A stretch of 64,000 bases of DNA from Candidatus Limnocylindrales bacterium (GCA_035559535.1 DATMBG010000021.1:124001-188000); one strand, 5' to 3'. Numbered from the stretch's first letter, positions 8,291-17,722 are shown. Notes: a model not told the origin generated them from the letters alone. Program-made: numbers and translations.

Positions 8291-10045
8291 TCACTCGATA
8301 TAGATCCTTAGTCTCTTGGGATTTACCCCCATGGTGCGCAGATAATCCAGTTTACTTTCGGGTACTTTCGTACTTGAGACCAGCACCTCTTTAACCCCGT
8401 AAGTACGGATCAAATCCGGCAGTTTTTGGGTATCAAAAATGCGACAACCATGGATAAGCTTACCGGTCTTACGGGTATCATCATCCACGAAGCCTACCGG
8501 CAGGTAGCGATGATTTGGATTATTAAGGATTTCTCGAATCAAAAGCTCACCTCCATCGCCTGCACCATAGATGAGTACCGGTTTTGCATCTGGCAGAAGG
8601 TTTGAGCGATCTACAATCAACACCCGCAGTAATCGAAAGGATAGACGGCTTGCACTTACAAATACCAAAAGCAGAAGGGCATTCAGTACCAATACACCCT
8701 GCGAAGGTCCGTGGAAGTTATAGATGGTGAACACAACCATTGAACTGGATGTTGCCCCCATGATGACCGATTTTGCGATGACGACGAGGTCATCAATTCC
8801 CGTGTAACGCCACAACCCGCTGTAAACCCCTCCCAGTAAGAAAAACGGCATTTGTATCATAATCATCAGAGGGAGTGTTTCGATGAAAATGGCCAGTTGT
8901 TGGTCTGGTAGACTGGCATCCCAGCGCAATACATAGGCCCCATAGTAGGCCATGACCACAAGGATCACATCCAGCAAGATTTCGAAGACACGACGTTTAT
9001 AGTAGAAATCTGCCAGTGCATTAGTAATCGTATTCCCCGAGATGGGAGGTTCGTTCGCCGCCTGGATACTTACTTTACCCAGGTAAAGTCCCAGAAACAG
9101 GATGGTTAGTGCAAAGCTCGGGACGAGTAATAACACGGCTTCGACTTTTAGGACTCTAACCAGCAACGCCAGTATACCCGAAGCCGTCGCAAAAAGGTAA
9201 AGCATGAGGACGGCTCGACGTTCGGACATACCCAGGGCCACGAGCCGATGGGACGTATGGTCCCGTCCACCCTGAGAGATGGGGCGACCGGATAACTTCC
9301 GGGTGATCGTCACCATACAGGTATCAAAGATGGGGATCATCAGAATTAAAACCGGTGTGAATAAAACTGCGATGAGATTACGTGAACGGCCATAGTCACT
9401 GAGTAAAGCGATTCCACCCAGCATGAAACCTAAAAACATAGAGCCACAATCCCCCATGAAAATAGAGGCCGGATGAAAATTAAACACCAGAAACCCGAAC
9501 ACAGCACCGCCCAGAAGGGTCGAAATCAGGGCTTCCGGGGTCTGTCCATTGAGGAGGAAGGTAATCGTAAGAAACACACAGGAAATAAAGGTTATTCCAC
9601 CGGCAAGACCATCCATATTGTCCAGCAGATTAAGGGCATTGGTGATCCCTACCAGCCAAAAGATGGTTATGACATCGTTTATGGCCTTATAGCCTGTCCA
9701 GGGCAAGTGCAATCCAAAGTAAACGATCCCGGCCGCAGCAATCAACTGGATGATGAGTTTGGTGTAGGGTTTAATTTGAATAATATCATCTATCAGCCCG
9801 GTCAAAAACAGTAAGGTACCTGAGATCAGAATAGGATAAATGTACGAGGGTTTCGATCCAAAAAGAAGGTAACCTATACCAAACGCCAGATAAATGGCAA
9901 TGCCTCCCAGCAGAGGAGTAGCTTTTTTATGCCAGCGATCTTGCCGGGGGGTGGCTACAATACCGATCCAATATACAACGGCCCGGACTATGGGAGTCAG
10001 AGCCAATCCCAATAACCACGTACAGAGTCCGCCTAAGAGAATCAT
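8291..10045 (-). CDS. WecA/MraY-type phosphoglycosyl transferase fused to a FlaA1/CapD-like N-terminal half
   Basis: Residues 1-330 are a polyprenyl-phosphate HexNAc-1-phosphate transferase, the enzyme that starts a glycan on undecaprenyl phosphate. Seen are ALNLLDNMDGLAGG, ASIFMGDCGSMFLG and the HTSHR loop. Residues about 350-584 hold four more helices (LPLMIMIQMPFFLLGGVYSGL) and a Rossmann-like domain (VLIYGAGDGGELLIREIL, then LPVGFVDDDTRKTG). These match the N-terminal half of FlaA1/CapD/PglF-type nucleotide-sugar dehydratases, but the catalytic SDR half is absent. WecA proteins are usually about 350 residues, so the extra 230 are a true fusion within one open frame. It precedes the ligase/polymerase gene by 6 bp. 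Confidence 0.9.
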   Translation of the reverse strand: MILLGGLCTWLLGLALTPIVRAVVYWIGIVATPRQDRWHKKATPLLGGIAIYLAFGIGYLLFGSKPSYIYPILISGTLLFLTGLIDDIIQIKPYTKLIIQLIAAAGIVYFGLHLPWTGYKAINDVITIFWLVGITNALNLLDNMDGLAGGITFISCVFLTITFLLNGQTPEALISTLLGGAVFGFLVFNFHPASIFMGDCGSMFLGFMLGGIALLSDYGRSRNLIAVLFTPVLILMIPIFDTCMVTITRKLSGRPISQGGRDHTSHRLVALGMSERRAVLMLYLFATASGILALLVRVLKVEAVLLLVPSFALTILFLGLYLGKVSIQAANEPPISGNTITNALADFYYKRRVFEILLDVILVVMAYYGAYVLRWDASLPDQQLAIFIETLPLMIMIQMPFFLLGGVYSGLWRYTGIDDLVVIAKSVIMGATSSSMVVFTIYNFHGPSQGVLVLNALLLLVFVSASRLSFRLLRVLIVDRSNLLPDAKPVLIYGAGDGGELLIREILNNPNHRYLPVGFVDDDTRKTGKLIHGCRIFDTQKLPDLIRTYGVKEVLVSSTKVPESKLDYLRTMGVNPKRLRIYIE

Positions 10046-10081
10046 CTGAGATTGATTGACCTGATTCAGAAGGTAGGGAAA

Positions 10082-11089
10082 TTAGATCTGAAAAGCAGCA
10101 GGAGCCGGAGTACCAACTTGTTTGGCGATTTTAGCTCTCTGATGCTCAATAACGCTCAGGAGTATCTCATCTAGAGTGATTTTCGGGGTATAACCGATCA
10201 ACTTATGTATTTTAGATAGATCTGGAACTCGCCGCAGCATGTCTTCGAAGCCTTGTTCATAGGCTTTATCGTAGGGGATGAAAACTATGCGGGAATTAGA
10301 CCCGGTTAGCTGTTTAATCCTTTCAGCGAGTTCTAAGATGGTAACTTCCTGGGTACTACCGATATTATAAACTTCTCCTACGGCCTGGGGATGCTCTGCA
10401 AGTTGGATCAGTGCTTCCACCACATCGGAAACATGGGTGAAACATCGACTCTGAGAACCATCTCCAAATACCGTGATATCTTCCCCTGTAAGAGCCTGAC
10501 GCACGAAGCTGGGGATTACCATGCCATAACGACCGGTTTGACGAGGACCGACCGTATTAAATAGCCTGGCAATGACGGTTGGAACGCGCTTCTCTTTCCA
10601 ATAGGCAATAGCTAAAAATTCGTCGATGGCCTTCGAACAGGCATAGCTCCATCGGGCCTTACTGGTTGGACCCATGACCAAATCATCATCTTCCCGAAAG
10701 GGGACCTGGTTCCGCTTGCCATAAACCTCTGAAGTTGAGGTAATAAGAACCCGTTTACGTTTCTTAGCAGCCAACTCCAGTACGATCTCGGTACCCCGGA
10801 TATTCGTCTCAATGGTTCTAACCGGACTTTCCACAATTAACCGGACACCCACGGCCGCTGCCAGATGATAGATGATATCGCACAAATCAATAAGCTCAGC
10901 AGTAAGCCGATAGTTATTGACCGTATCAATATAATAGGTAAAGTTAGGATGAGTTTTTATATGCCGGATATTCTCGATGGTACCGGTTGAGAGATCATCG
11001 ATAATGTAAACTTCATCGCCTCGATCCAGGTGACGCTCAACCAGGTGTGAACCGATAAATCCGGCCCCGCCTGTAATTAAAACCTTCAT
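10082..11089 (-). CDS. NAD-dependent nucleotide-sugar epimerase/dehydratase (extended SDR)
   Basis: A 335-residue extended short-chain dehydrogenase acting on a nucleotide sugar in the cytoplasm. It has the N-terminal NAD motif GGAGFIGSHL, catalytic TSEVYG and YACSK (the YxxxK pair), and VFGDGSQSRCFTHVSD in the substrate domain. The closest groups are UDP-glucose/GlcNAc 4-epimerases and UDP-glucuronate decarboxylases; sequence alone does not separate them. The ATG has GGGAGG six bases upstream. It lies between a GT4 gene and the initiating transferase, consistent with supplying an activated sugar early in the chain. Confidence 0.88.
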   Translation of the reverse strand: MKVLITGGAGFIGSHLVERHLDRGDEVYIIDDLSTGTIENIRHIKTHPNFTYYIDTVNNYRLTAELIDLCDIIYHLAAAVGVRLIVESPVRTIETNIRGTEIVLELAAKKRKRVLITSTSEVYGKRNQVPFREDDDLVMGPTSKARWSYACSKAIDEFLAIAYWKEKRVPTVIARLFNTVGPRQTGRYGMVIPSFVRQALTGEDITVFGDGSQSRCFTHVSDVVEALIQLAEHPQAVGEVYNIGSTQEVTILELAERIKQLTGSNSRIVFIPYDKAYEQGFEDMLRRVPDLSKIHKLIGYTPKITLDEILLSVIEHQRAKIAKQVGTPAPAAFQI

Positions 11090-11132
11090 GTACTACCTCC
11101 CGTATCCGGTTGAAGATTCCGAGTTGAAGGTT

Positions 11133-12428
11133 TCAGGTAAAAAAAGCCTGAGAAGTTGAAACGTTAAACTCGAAACTTGAAACGTTAGGACGGTTTATTA
11201 ATTCTCGATATAGATTTTCTATATCTCCTATGAGTCGATCTTTAGAGAAATTTGCCTTCACAAAGGCATGCCCTCGTTTTCCCATCTCACGACGGAGCTC
11301 TGGATGCTCCATTAAATATTTCAGTGCACGGGCAAATAGGAAAGCATTCTGACCGGGTACGGTAATTCCATGATCCCAAATTGAAAAACCGTTATGTAAT
11401 TCTCTGCGCGTACCCATCAGATCAACAACTCCCCCAACCTCTGTTGCTATGACCGCTCGATGGTAACATAAAGCCTCAAGCAATGTCAAGGGAGTTCCTT
11501 CATTAAGTGAGGTGAGTACCACCAGATCAAAAGCAGCATAAAGCGATAAGACATCTTTGCGGAAACCCAGAAACGTTACCTGGGCTGAAATACCCAGCTT
11601 ATGGGACAATGATTCCAATTCCTTGCGCAGATGACCGTCCCCCACCATAACGAGGTGGACCTGAACTTCTTGTGCGGTAAGTTGCGCTACGGCTTCGAGC
11701 AGCAGAGCAGGATTCTTGACTTCACATAAACGACCTACCATCCCGATGAGTAACTTATCTCGGGTTACTCCCAGTTCTTCTCGCAAATTGCTCCTATCTT
11801 CAGCCCTCTCATTTAAATCAATACCCAGCGGAATGACCCGAAACTGTTCGGGGTTTCCTACACGAAAATGTTCTGAGATTTCCCGACGTTGTTGTTCACT
11901 GATGGCAATGATCCGATCTGTAAAAAGCCTGGCTAAAATCCGTTCAATGGTGATGAAAAACCGGGTCTTGAAGGGACCGTAATAGCTATGGAAAATGTGA
12001 CCGTGGTAAGTATGTACAAGATAACATGTACGCGGACGGAGCCATAAGATCGAGGGAGTTGCCCATTTATAAATGATTCCGGCGATACGTCCCACGGCAC
12101 CGGCTTTGGCTTTATGGGTATGGATAATGTGGGGTTTCAATTTCCAGAACCGGTAGAGTAGTTTCAGGATGACTACCACGTCCCTCAGGTTGATCTCCCG
12201 GCTCATCTCCTGGATCACCACCGGGTTGACGCCTGCTGCACGGGCAAAATAGCCCATGTCGCCTTCACCCCATGGAACAATACCCGTGATAAGCACGGTT
12301 TCGAACTCTTTTGGATTCAACCCGGAGGTTAACCAGGTAACGTGCTTGGCCGGACCTCCAATGTTAAGCCGATCAATGATACGTACAACACGGATAGGAG
12401 TATGAGTCGAAGCCTTTTCTTGATTCAT
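11133..12428 (-). CDS. Glycosyltransferase family 4 (GT-B)
   Basis: A 431-residue GT-B glycosyltransferase. The N-terminal domain has DRLNIGGPAKHVTWLTSGL (acceptor-side glycine-rich loop). The C-terminal domain has IGMVGRLCEVKNPALLLEA and the retaining-GT motif NEGTPLTLLEALCYHRAVIA, in which the two glutamates contact the donor sugar nucleotide. The donor and acceptor cannot be named. The last 17 residues (from NVSSFEF) are encoded by low-complexity DNA with repeated TTGAAACGTT-like words and are unlike the family, so the native end may have been near YRELINR and been extended by non-coding sequence. Confidence 0.9.
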   Translation of the reverse strand: MNQEKASTHTPIRVVRIIDRLNIGGPAKHVTWLTSGLNPKEFETVLITGIVPWGEGDMGYFARAAGVNPVVIQEMSREINLRDVVVILKLLYRFWKLKPHIIHTHKAKAGAVGRIAGIIYKWATPSILWLRPRTCYLVHTYHGHIFHSYYGPFKTRFFITIERILARLFTDRIIAISEQQRREISEHFRVGNPEQFRVIPLGIDLNERAEDRSNLREELGVTRDKLLIGMVGRLCEVKNPALLLEAVAQLTAQEVQVHLVMVGDGHLRKELESLSHKLGISAQVTFLGFRKDVLSLYAAFDLVVLTSLNEGTPLTLLEALCYHRAVIATEVGGVVDLMGTRRELHNGFSIWDHGITVPGQNAFLFARALKYLMEHPELRREMGKRGHAFVKANFSKDRLIGDIENLYRELINRPNVSSFEFNVSTSQAFFT

Positions 12429-12477
12429 CAGGGGATATCAATCGGACTTCTAAGGGGTTTAATTAGTTTTGTTGAAG

Positions 12478-13251
12478 TTATTTAACTCCCCGGTAAATTC
12501 TGTACCTCAGGTATTCCGCCAGGGTAGGGTGACTCCACAACCTGGATCTTCCTTCCGGGTAGGGTTTAATTTCAATTCGATTTTCAAATACTTCCTGGAT
12601 TGCTTTTTTTAAAAGGGGAATACCTGTGGCCAGTTGAAGCAAAGGATAGGTGACAAAATTATCTTTTTCGGTTGGCTCCACAACCTGCTGTTCAAGTATC
12701 TTTCCAGTATCTATACCTGTATCAACCAGATGAACGGTAACCCCACAGGCCTTTGGGTTGTTTTCAACTAAGGCCCAATAAGCTCCATGGACCCCTCTGT
12801 AGAGAGGGGTAATACCCGCATGGATATTAAGGAATTTAGAAGGAACACAATTAAGGACTTTATCTGAAATAATACGGGTCCCGCTGATAACCACAACCGA
12901 TGGGTGGACTTCTTTCAAAATGCCCAGGGTTTCATCGGAATTGACCGATCTTACGCGGGTTATTTTAACCTCATGGATAGGTTCATCATTCAACTTGAAT
13001 TCCTCCATCAGCTCCAGAATACGTTTCTGTGAGATCATGCGAAGGTAAGGAACCATTCCTATCTGAAAAAGAATTTGTCCCAGCACTTTAAAAAAACCGA
13101 GCCTCTGAATCCGCCTCCTTAAAAATTCGGTCCTGGGAACCGGCTCCTCCAGGACGACGGTTTCTATAGGGAAATCGTTTTTGAGGGCGTGATAAAGGAT
13201 ATGGGTTGGTTTTCCAGGACCTGCCAACATAACAAGGGTATTAGTTTTCAT
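12478..13251 (-). CDS. Formyltransferase-family enzyme (sugar N-formyltransferase or related)
   Basis: A 257-residue member of the formyl-transferase fold, which uses N10-formyl-tetrahydrofolate to formylate an amine. The key segment NIHAGITPLYRGVHGAYWAL contains the conserved Asn and His, followed by GVTVHLVDTGIDTGKIL, with the conserved Asp in VDTGID. It is too short for methionyl-tRNA formyltransferase (about 310 residues) and lacks its C-terminal domain. Its start overlaps the end of the deacetylase gene by 11 bases, so the two are co-translated. An amino sugar is the likely substrate, inferred from context. A purine-pathway transformylase is less likely here. Confidence 0.8.
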   Translation of the reverse strand: MKTNTLVMLAGPGKPTHILYHALKNDFPIETVVLEEPVPRTEFLRRRIQRLGFFKVLGQILFQIGMVPYLRMISQKRILELMEEFKLNDEPIHEVKITRVRSVNSDETLGILKEVHPSVVVISGTRIISDKVLNCVPSKFLNIHAGITPLYRGVHGAYWALVENNPKACGVTVHLVDTGIDTGKILEQQVVEPTEKDNFVTYPLLQLATGIPLLKKAIQEVFENRIEIKPYPEGRSRLWSHPTLAEYLRYRIYRGVK

Positions 13252-14242
13252 AAGCCAGGGAATCGTCCAGACGACGTTGGGCCAGTTCTCCCATGTTGAG
13301 GCTTTCCATCCCGTACGCTTCTTTAAGACTTAAAAAATGATCCAATATTTTCCTGAGAAAAGACAGATTTTCTTCTAAGTGGATTCCAAAATTATGGGGA
13401 TGCCACCACAAATGGTAAATCCACCTCCTTCTGGCCGCATACGTCAGGTCGGATAAAATTCGCCGTAATCGAAGGGGTTCTAAAACTTTCAATCTGTGCG
13501 AGTAAGGTCGAAGAAAACGGCTTGAAGGAATGTTACAGGGAAGGGTAGATCCCAGTGTACCCATGGAATAAGAATTGTGCCCGGAGATATTAACGTAGGC
13601 ATCTATGAACCGAAGGACTCTTCTTAACAGGGATTCCTCCTCCCGACTTCTGGGTCTATATATCCAGGAATTTTCGTTTCCTCTATAAGCTTTTATACCC
13701 ATTTCCTTACAGACGGAGAGATACTCACCGTTAAATTGATTTCGGGGAAAAACCAGACTTTTAAGTTCGAGGCTATAGTTCCCGGCAGCTTTTATCGCGG
13801 CGCTTAAATCATCTTTAAATGCTTCGATATCCTGACCCTGTTCTAAACAGTAATAGTGAGAAAAAGTATGACTTCCGATTTCTTGATAAGGAAAAGAGGA
13901 GATAAGTCTTATCCACGAAGGTGCATAATGAAAAGGATCTTCTTCTTCATTCCAACCAATCTGATGAATCTCTTCATAAGGACAGAGTTTACTGTTTACG
14001 TAGGCTGGTTTTTTAACAGGGAGTCCTCGAAGTAACTCATCCCGATTTTCAAAAAATAAAAACCCAACCGTTGCCCATGTGGCATGGATACTATACTCCT
14101 CAAATAATTCTAAAAGGCGAGGTATTACGGAACGAACCCCTAAAAGATTTTCTTTATAACTTTCCAGGGTTTTTCTATCCCGCACGCCCCAATAGAGTTC
14201 AAAATCCAACGAAATAACAAAAATACCGTTTGGTTTGTTCAT
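13241..14242 (-). CDS. Polysaccharide deacetylase family protein
   Basis: A 333-residue NodB-type carbohydrate esterase/deacetylase-like protein. Seen are FVISLDFELYWG (motif 1, with an Asp in the LDFE form), ATWATVGFLFF, EIGSHTFSHYY (metal-binding His pair, motif 2), VFPRNQFNG (motif 3 with Arg) and HLWWHPHNFG (late His). No signal peptide is evident, so it may act in the cytoplasm on a nucleotide- or lipid-linked sugar. Its overlap with the formyltransferase gene suggests a deacetylate-then-formylate pair. That order of reaction is my inference. Confidence 0.87.
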   Translation of the reverse strand: MNKPNGIFVISLDFELYWGVRDRKTLESYKENLLGVRSVIPRLLELFEEYSIHATWATVGFLFFENRDELLRGLPVKKPAYVNSKLCPYEEIHQIGWNEEEDPFHYAPSWIRLISSFPYQEIGSHTFSHYYCLEQGQDIEAFKDDLSAAIKAAGNYSLELKSLVFPRNQFNGEYLSVCKEMGIKAYRGNENSWIYRPRSREEESLLRRVLRFIDAYVNISGHNSYSMGTLGSTLPCNIPSSRFLRPYSHRLKVLEPLRLRRILSDLTYAARRRWIYHLWWHPHNFGIHLEENLSFLRKILDHFLSLKEAYGMESLNMGELAQRRLDDSLAYEN

Positions 14243-14299
14243 GGAACGATATCGCTTCTACATGGAAACAAGCGAAGGGGTAAGAGGGCGATGGGATTA

Positions 14300-16186
14300 T
14301 CAGGTCGGGAGTTCTCGATACCACAATTCCAGCATCAGTAAATTCCACAGTTTAAGGGAGTGATCTACCTGACGATCCAGGTGTTGGGTGAGGAGGTGGT
14401 TAATCTCCTGGAGTTTAAAACACTCACCGATGAAACTTCGTTGTGATAAAAGGGTATCTGAGAGCCATTGGCGTAATGGGCCTCGGAACCATTCTCCCAC
14501 CGGAACCCCAAAACCCATTTTACGTCTTCGGGAAATTTCGGTAGGGAGTATATCTTTAAAGGCAACCTTAAGCAAATATTTAGGGGTTCTTCCCCGTAAC
14601 TTCATCTGGGAGGGGAGTTTTGCCACAAATTCCATCACTTCATGGTCGAGAAAAGGGGATCTTACCTCCAGGCCATTAGCCATGGAGGTGATATCCACTT
14701 TTACCAGCAGGGCAAACGGCAGGTAAGACTGCACATCTACAGCCATGGAAGCCTCTACCGGATCCAGATCCTTGACTTCTTCAAACAGCGATTCCAGCCA
14801 GGCTTCCGGTCGTCTTTTGGTGAGTAGTTCACGTAAATCCCCCTTATAAAGTCTATCTTTCTCCATTTCGCTGAAGTAGCCCACCCAACGGCTATATCGT
14901 TCTGTTATAGAAGGATGGATTCCGGTTAAAAAGCGTTGTAGTCGCCGCAGAGGGCTTTTAGGATCTGGTGAATCCGGAAGGATAGGGGTTAAAAGCTTGA
15001 GAGTCCGTCCACCTCCTGGAATCCTGTGGATCCAATGGGCTATTTGATTCCCCCGGTAACGTGCATAGCCTGCGAAGTTTTCGTCTCCACCGTCTCCGTT
15101 AAGGGCAACCGTGACATAGGTTTGGGTCATCTGGGACAGATAGAAAGTTGGAACGGAGGCTTCATCGGCGTGGGGTTCGCCGTGATGGCGTGCCAGTTTT
15201 GGGAGAATGGGGAAGATATCCGATTTAACTATGAATTCATGATGATCCGTATTCCATCGTTGGGCCACGCAACGAGCATAAGCCAGTTCATTATAATTAA
15301 TTTCTTCAAAGCCAATGGAAAAGGTCTTTACCGGGCGATGGGATAGTTTTGCCATTAATCCGACTACGATACTGGAATCGATGCCGCCGGAAAGGAAAGC
15401 ACCTAAAGGCACATCGCTCCTTAGCCTTAACTGCACGGCCTCCGTAAGTTTCTCGCGTAGGGCTTCTGCAGCTTCCTCTTCACCCAGGGGCAACTTTGGA
15501 AGATAGGTTAGGGACCAATACCGTTCAACCTGAATCTGGAAACCCGAAGGGGTCGCTTCCAGCGTCAACCTATGTGCAGGCGGAAGTTTGTAAACATTGC
15601 GGAAAGCGGTTTTAGGGACCGGAATGTATCCCCAAGAAAGATAAGCATCGATGGCAGTAAAGTCTACCTCACGGGGAACAAGGGGATTGGCGAGCAGGCC
15701 CTGAAGTTCAGAGGCGAAAAGAAAAGAGTTACCGATCTGGGTGTAGCAGAGTGGTTTCTTACCGATGCGATCCCGTGCCAGGAAGAGTCGACGTCGGCGC
15801 TGATCCCAGAGGCCAAAAGCAAACATCCCACGAAATCGCTCAACACAAGCCGTACCCCACTGTTCATAGGCATGAACGATAACCTCCGTATCTGTCTGGG
15901 TACGGAAGCTGTGACCCAATCCCTCTAGTTCTTGTCGAAGTCTCTGAAAGTTATAAATTTCTCCGTTGAAAGTAACCCAGCAGGTACCCTCCTCATTAGA
16001 AAGGGGTTGACGTCCGGCTAAAGTGCGATCGATAATCGACAATCGACGATGACCCAGCGCACATATTTCATCGGACCATATCCCCCAATCGTCGGGACCC
16101 CGGTGATGTTGGGCCTCCAACATGGGCCAGATCTGGTACGCTAAGTTTTTAGCCGTATCGGAAAGAATTCCAGCAATTCCACACAT
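14300..16186 (-). CDS. asnB: Asparagine synthase (glutamine-hydrolysing) / sugar amidotransferase
   Basis: A 628-residue class-II amidotransferase. The N-terminal glutaminase begins MCGIAGIL with catalytic Cys2. The C-terminal ATP-pyrophosphatase synthetase domain has the PP-loop GAFLSGGIDSSIVVGLM at about residues 260-275. It can make asparagine, but AsnB-like genes inside O-antigen loci (such as WbpS) amidate uronic acids. The directly upstream wecB/wbpI-like, acetyltransferase, aminotransferase and dehydrogenase genes would make a diacetamido-uronic acid, which supports the second role as inference. Start and length are normal for the family. Confidence 0.88.
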   Translation of the reverse strand: MCGIAGILSDTAKNLAYQIWPMLEAQHHRGPDDWGIWSDEICALGHRRLSIIDRTLAGRQPLSNEEGTCWVTFNGEIYNFQRLRQELEGLGHSFRTQTDTEVIVHAYEQWGTACVERFRGMFAFGLWDQRRRRLFLARDRIGKKPLCYTQIGNSFLFASELQGLLANPLVPREVDFTAIDAYLSWGYIPVPKTAFRNVYKLPPAHRLTLEATPSGFQIQVERYWSLTYLPKLPLGEEEAAEALREKLTEAVQLRLRSDVPLGAFLSGGIDSSIVVGLMAKLSHRPVKTFSIGFEEINYNELAYARCVAQRWNTDHHEFIVKSDIFPILPKLARHHGEPHADEASVPTFYLSQMTQTYVTVALNGDGGDENFAGYARYRGNQIAHWIHRIPGGGRTLKLLTPILPDSPDPKSPLRRLQRFLTGIHPSITERYSRWVGYFSEMEKDRLYKGDLRELLTKRRPEAWLESLFEEVKDLDPVEASMAVDVQSYLPFALLVKVDITSMANGLEVRSPFLDHEVMEFVAKLPSQMKLRGRTPKYLLKVAFKDILPTEISRRRKMGFGVPVGEWFRGPLRQWLSDTLLSQRSFIGECFKLQEINHLLTQHLDRQVDHSLKLWNLLMLELWYRELPT

Positions 16187-16229
16187 AGACCCAAACTAAA
16201 AGTTCACACTCTAAGATTTATTTAGAAGG

Positions 16230-17387
16230 CTACCCCATTGACATGAGATGTCTGGGTTGATCGGAGAATTCTTCGACGGGTTCATTGAGTAAAATTTTTA
16301 TAATACGTTCTGCAGCCCGTCCATCCCCATAGGGATTGATAGCTTGCGCCATTTGTTGATAAGCAAATGTGTTTTCCCATAAATGAATAAAGGTATCCAG
16401 GATCTTAGAAGCATCTGTTCCTACAAGGTAAGCAGCTCCTGCCATAACGGCTTCTGGCCGTTCTGTGACTTCTCGTAATACCAGTACCGGTTTTCCCAGG
16501 CCTGGGGCTTCCTCTTGAATTCCTCCAGAGTCGGTTAGAATCAAATAAGAATGTGCCATAACCTGAATCAAGGATCGATAGGTTAAAGGAGGGGTTAGCT
16601 TCACTTGCGATAAATTTCCCAGTAATTGCTTTACAGGTTCCTGGACATTCGGATTGGGATGTACAGGGTAGACAATCCGGATGGCATCTCCATAGCGGAG
16701 ACAAATTTGTCTTACTGCCTGACAGATAGTTTCGATACCTCGACCGAAATTCTCACGTCGATGGACTGTGAGCAGTACTACGCGTATATCTGGATTCTGG
16801 GGTAATATCTTATTTATCAGTTCATCCTCCAGGGGGAGTTTTGCAATCCATTGAAGGGCATCAATAACAGAATTGCCGGTAACCCATATAGTTTCCGGCT
16901 TTACATGTTCTTTCAGTAAATTTTGACGTGCTATTTCTGTGGGCGCAAAATGTTTATCAGCTATAAGAGTGGTAATATTACGGTTAACTTCCTCTGGAAA
17001 AGGCTGCCACTTATTGTATGTTCGCAATCCGGCTTCCACATGCCCTACACCCACTTTAGCGTAAAAAGCTGCAAGAGAAGCAGCCAGCGTTGTGGTCGTA
17101 TCTCCCTGAACCAACACCCAGTCGGGTTGTTCGTGCTTCAAAATTGGTTCCAAACGAGAAAGAATAGCAGAGGCTACTTGCGTCGGAGTTTGATTATCCA
17201 TCATGATATTCAAATCATATTCCGGCTTGATATTAAAAAGATACAAGACCTGATCCATCATTTCTCGATGCTGGGCGGTAACCACTACTTTAGTACGGAT
17301 ACGATCCGCATGCTGGCCCAGTGCTTTAATAATGGGTGCCATTTTAATTGCCTCTGGACGGGTTCCTATGACGGAAAGAACTTTCAT
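16230..17387 (-). CDS. wecB: UDP-N-acetylglucosamine 2-epimerase (WecB/WbpI type)
   Basis: A 385-residue non-hydrolysing 2-epimerase in the cytoplasm. Visible motifs are VIGTRPEAIKMAPIIKAL at the N-terminus, QGDTTTTLAASLAAFY, GHVEAGLRTYNKWQPFPEE, LLTVHRRENFG and LTDSGGIQEEAPGLGKPVL. The family converts UDP-GlcNAc to UDP-ManNAc, or UDP-GlcNAc3NAcA to UDP-ManNAc3NAcA (WbpI). The neighbouring acetyltransferase, aminotransferase and dehydrogenase favour the WbpI role. I chose the ATG at 17387 because the frame upstream (to 17408) runs through a palindromic repeat and adds non-conserved residues. The repeat ends 11 bases before this start. Confidence 0.92.
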   Translation of the reverse strand: MKVLSVIGTRPEAIKMAPIIKALGQHADRIRTKVVVTAQHREMMDQVLYLFNIKPEYDLNIMMDNQTPTQVASAILSRLEPILKHEQPDWVLVQGDTTTTLAASLAAFYAKVGVGHVEAGLRTYNKWQPFPEEVNRNITTLIADKHFAPTEIARQNLLKEHVKPETIWVTGNSVIDALQWIAKLPLEDELINKILPQNPDIRVVLLTVHRRENFGRGIETICQAVRQICLRYGDAIRIVYPVHPNPNVQEPVKQLLGNLSQVKLTPPLTYRSLIQVMAHSYLILTDSGGIQEEAPGLGKPVLVLREVTERPEAVMAGAAYLVGTDASKILDTFIHLWENTFAYQQMAQAINPYGDGRAAERIIKILLNEPVEEFSDQPRHLMSMG

Positions 17388-17398
17388 TGCGCAAGACA

Positions 17399-17426
17399 GT
17401 AAGGGCACGGCGCGCCATGCCCCTAC
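17399..17426. repeat. GTAGGGGC palindromic repeat, copy 1
   Basis: A 28-base near-palindrome with 14-base arms. On the plus strand they are GTAAGGGCACGGCG and CGCCATGCCCCTAC, with two mismatched positions that remain G:U pairs on one strand. It shares its ends and arm length with the copies at 17546, 48358 and 56376. In mRNA it would form a hairpin 11 bases ahead of the wecB-like start. Confidence 0.85.
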
Positions 17427-17722
17427 TTAGACCTGGCAGGATTCAATAAGGGGGACTTAATACACTGTTTACTTAGTTTTGCTTGACTTTTAAGTGGCCT
17501 TCACCCCCGGTCCCTCTCCCCTCACCCCCGGTCCTCCTCTCCTGGGTAGGGGCGGGAGGCCTCCCGCCCCTACGGAGAGGGGGGATTGGGGGGCTAGGGG
17601 GGGATGGGGGTGAGGGGAGTTGGAGAGTAAAAGTAACCCTATGAGGTCAAAATTAAGATAACAGCGCATTAATTCTATTGGACTATCAGATTAACTAAAA
17701 ACCTCTCCAAAAGATAACCTTA
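17427..17722. repeat. Repeat-rich gap with G/C-tract inverted sequences
   Basis: No gene is seen. The left part (17504-17545) has C-rich words such as CTCCCCTCACCCCCGG and the right part (17574-17625) has G-rich words such as GGGGGTGAGGGGAG. They form a loose outer inverted repeat around a central perfect palindrome. This resembles a nested REP-like element. The remaining 80 bases before the acetyltransferase stop are AT-rich and featureless. Confidence 0.6.
17546..17573. repeat. GTAGGGGC palindromic repeat, copy 2 (perfect palindrome)
   Basis: A perfect 28-base palindrome with arms GTAGGGGCGGGAGG and CCTCCCGCCCCTAC and no loop. The outer eight bases match the other copies; the inner six differ but stay fully paired. 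Confidence 0.92.

Noticed and set aside
11133-11190. Low-complexity TTGAAACGTT words at the end of the GT4 gene taken as a direct-repeat element
   Set aside because: Only two short imperfect words are present, so I recorded it as an unusual tail rather than a repeat feature.
17500-17640. G/C-tract inverted repeats read as a possible CRISPR-like or terminator array
   Set aside because: There is one palindrome with irregular flanks, no regularly spaced repeats and no cas genes.
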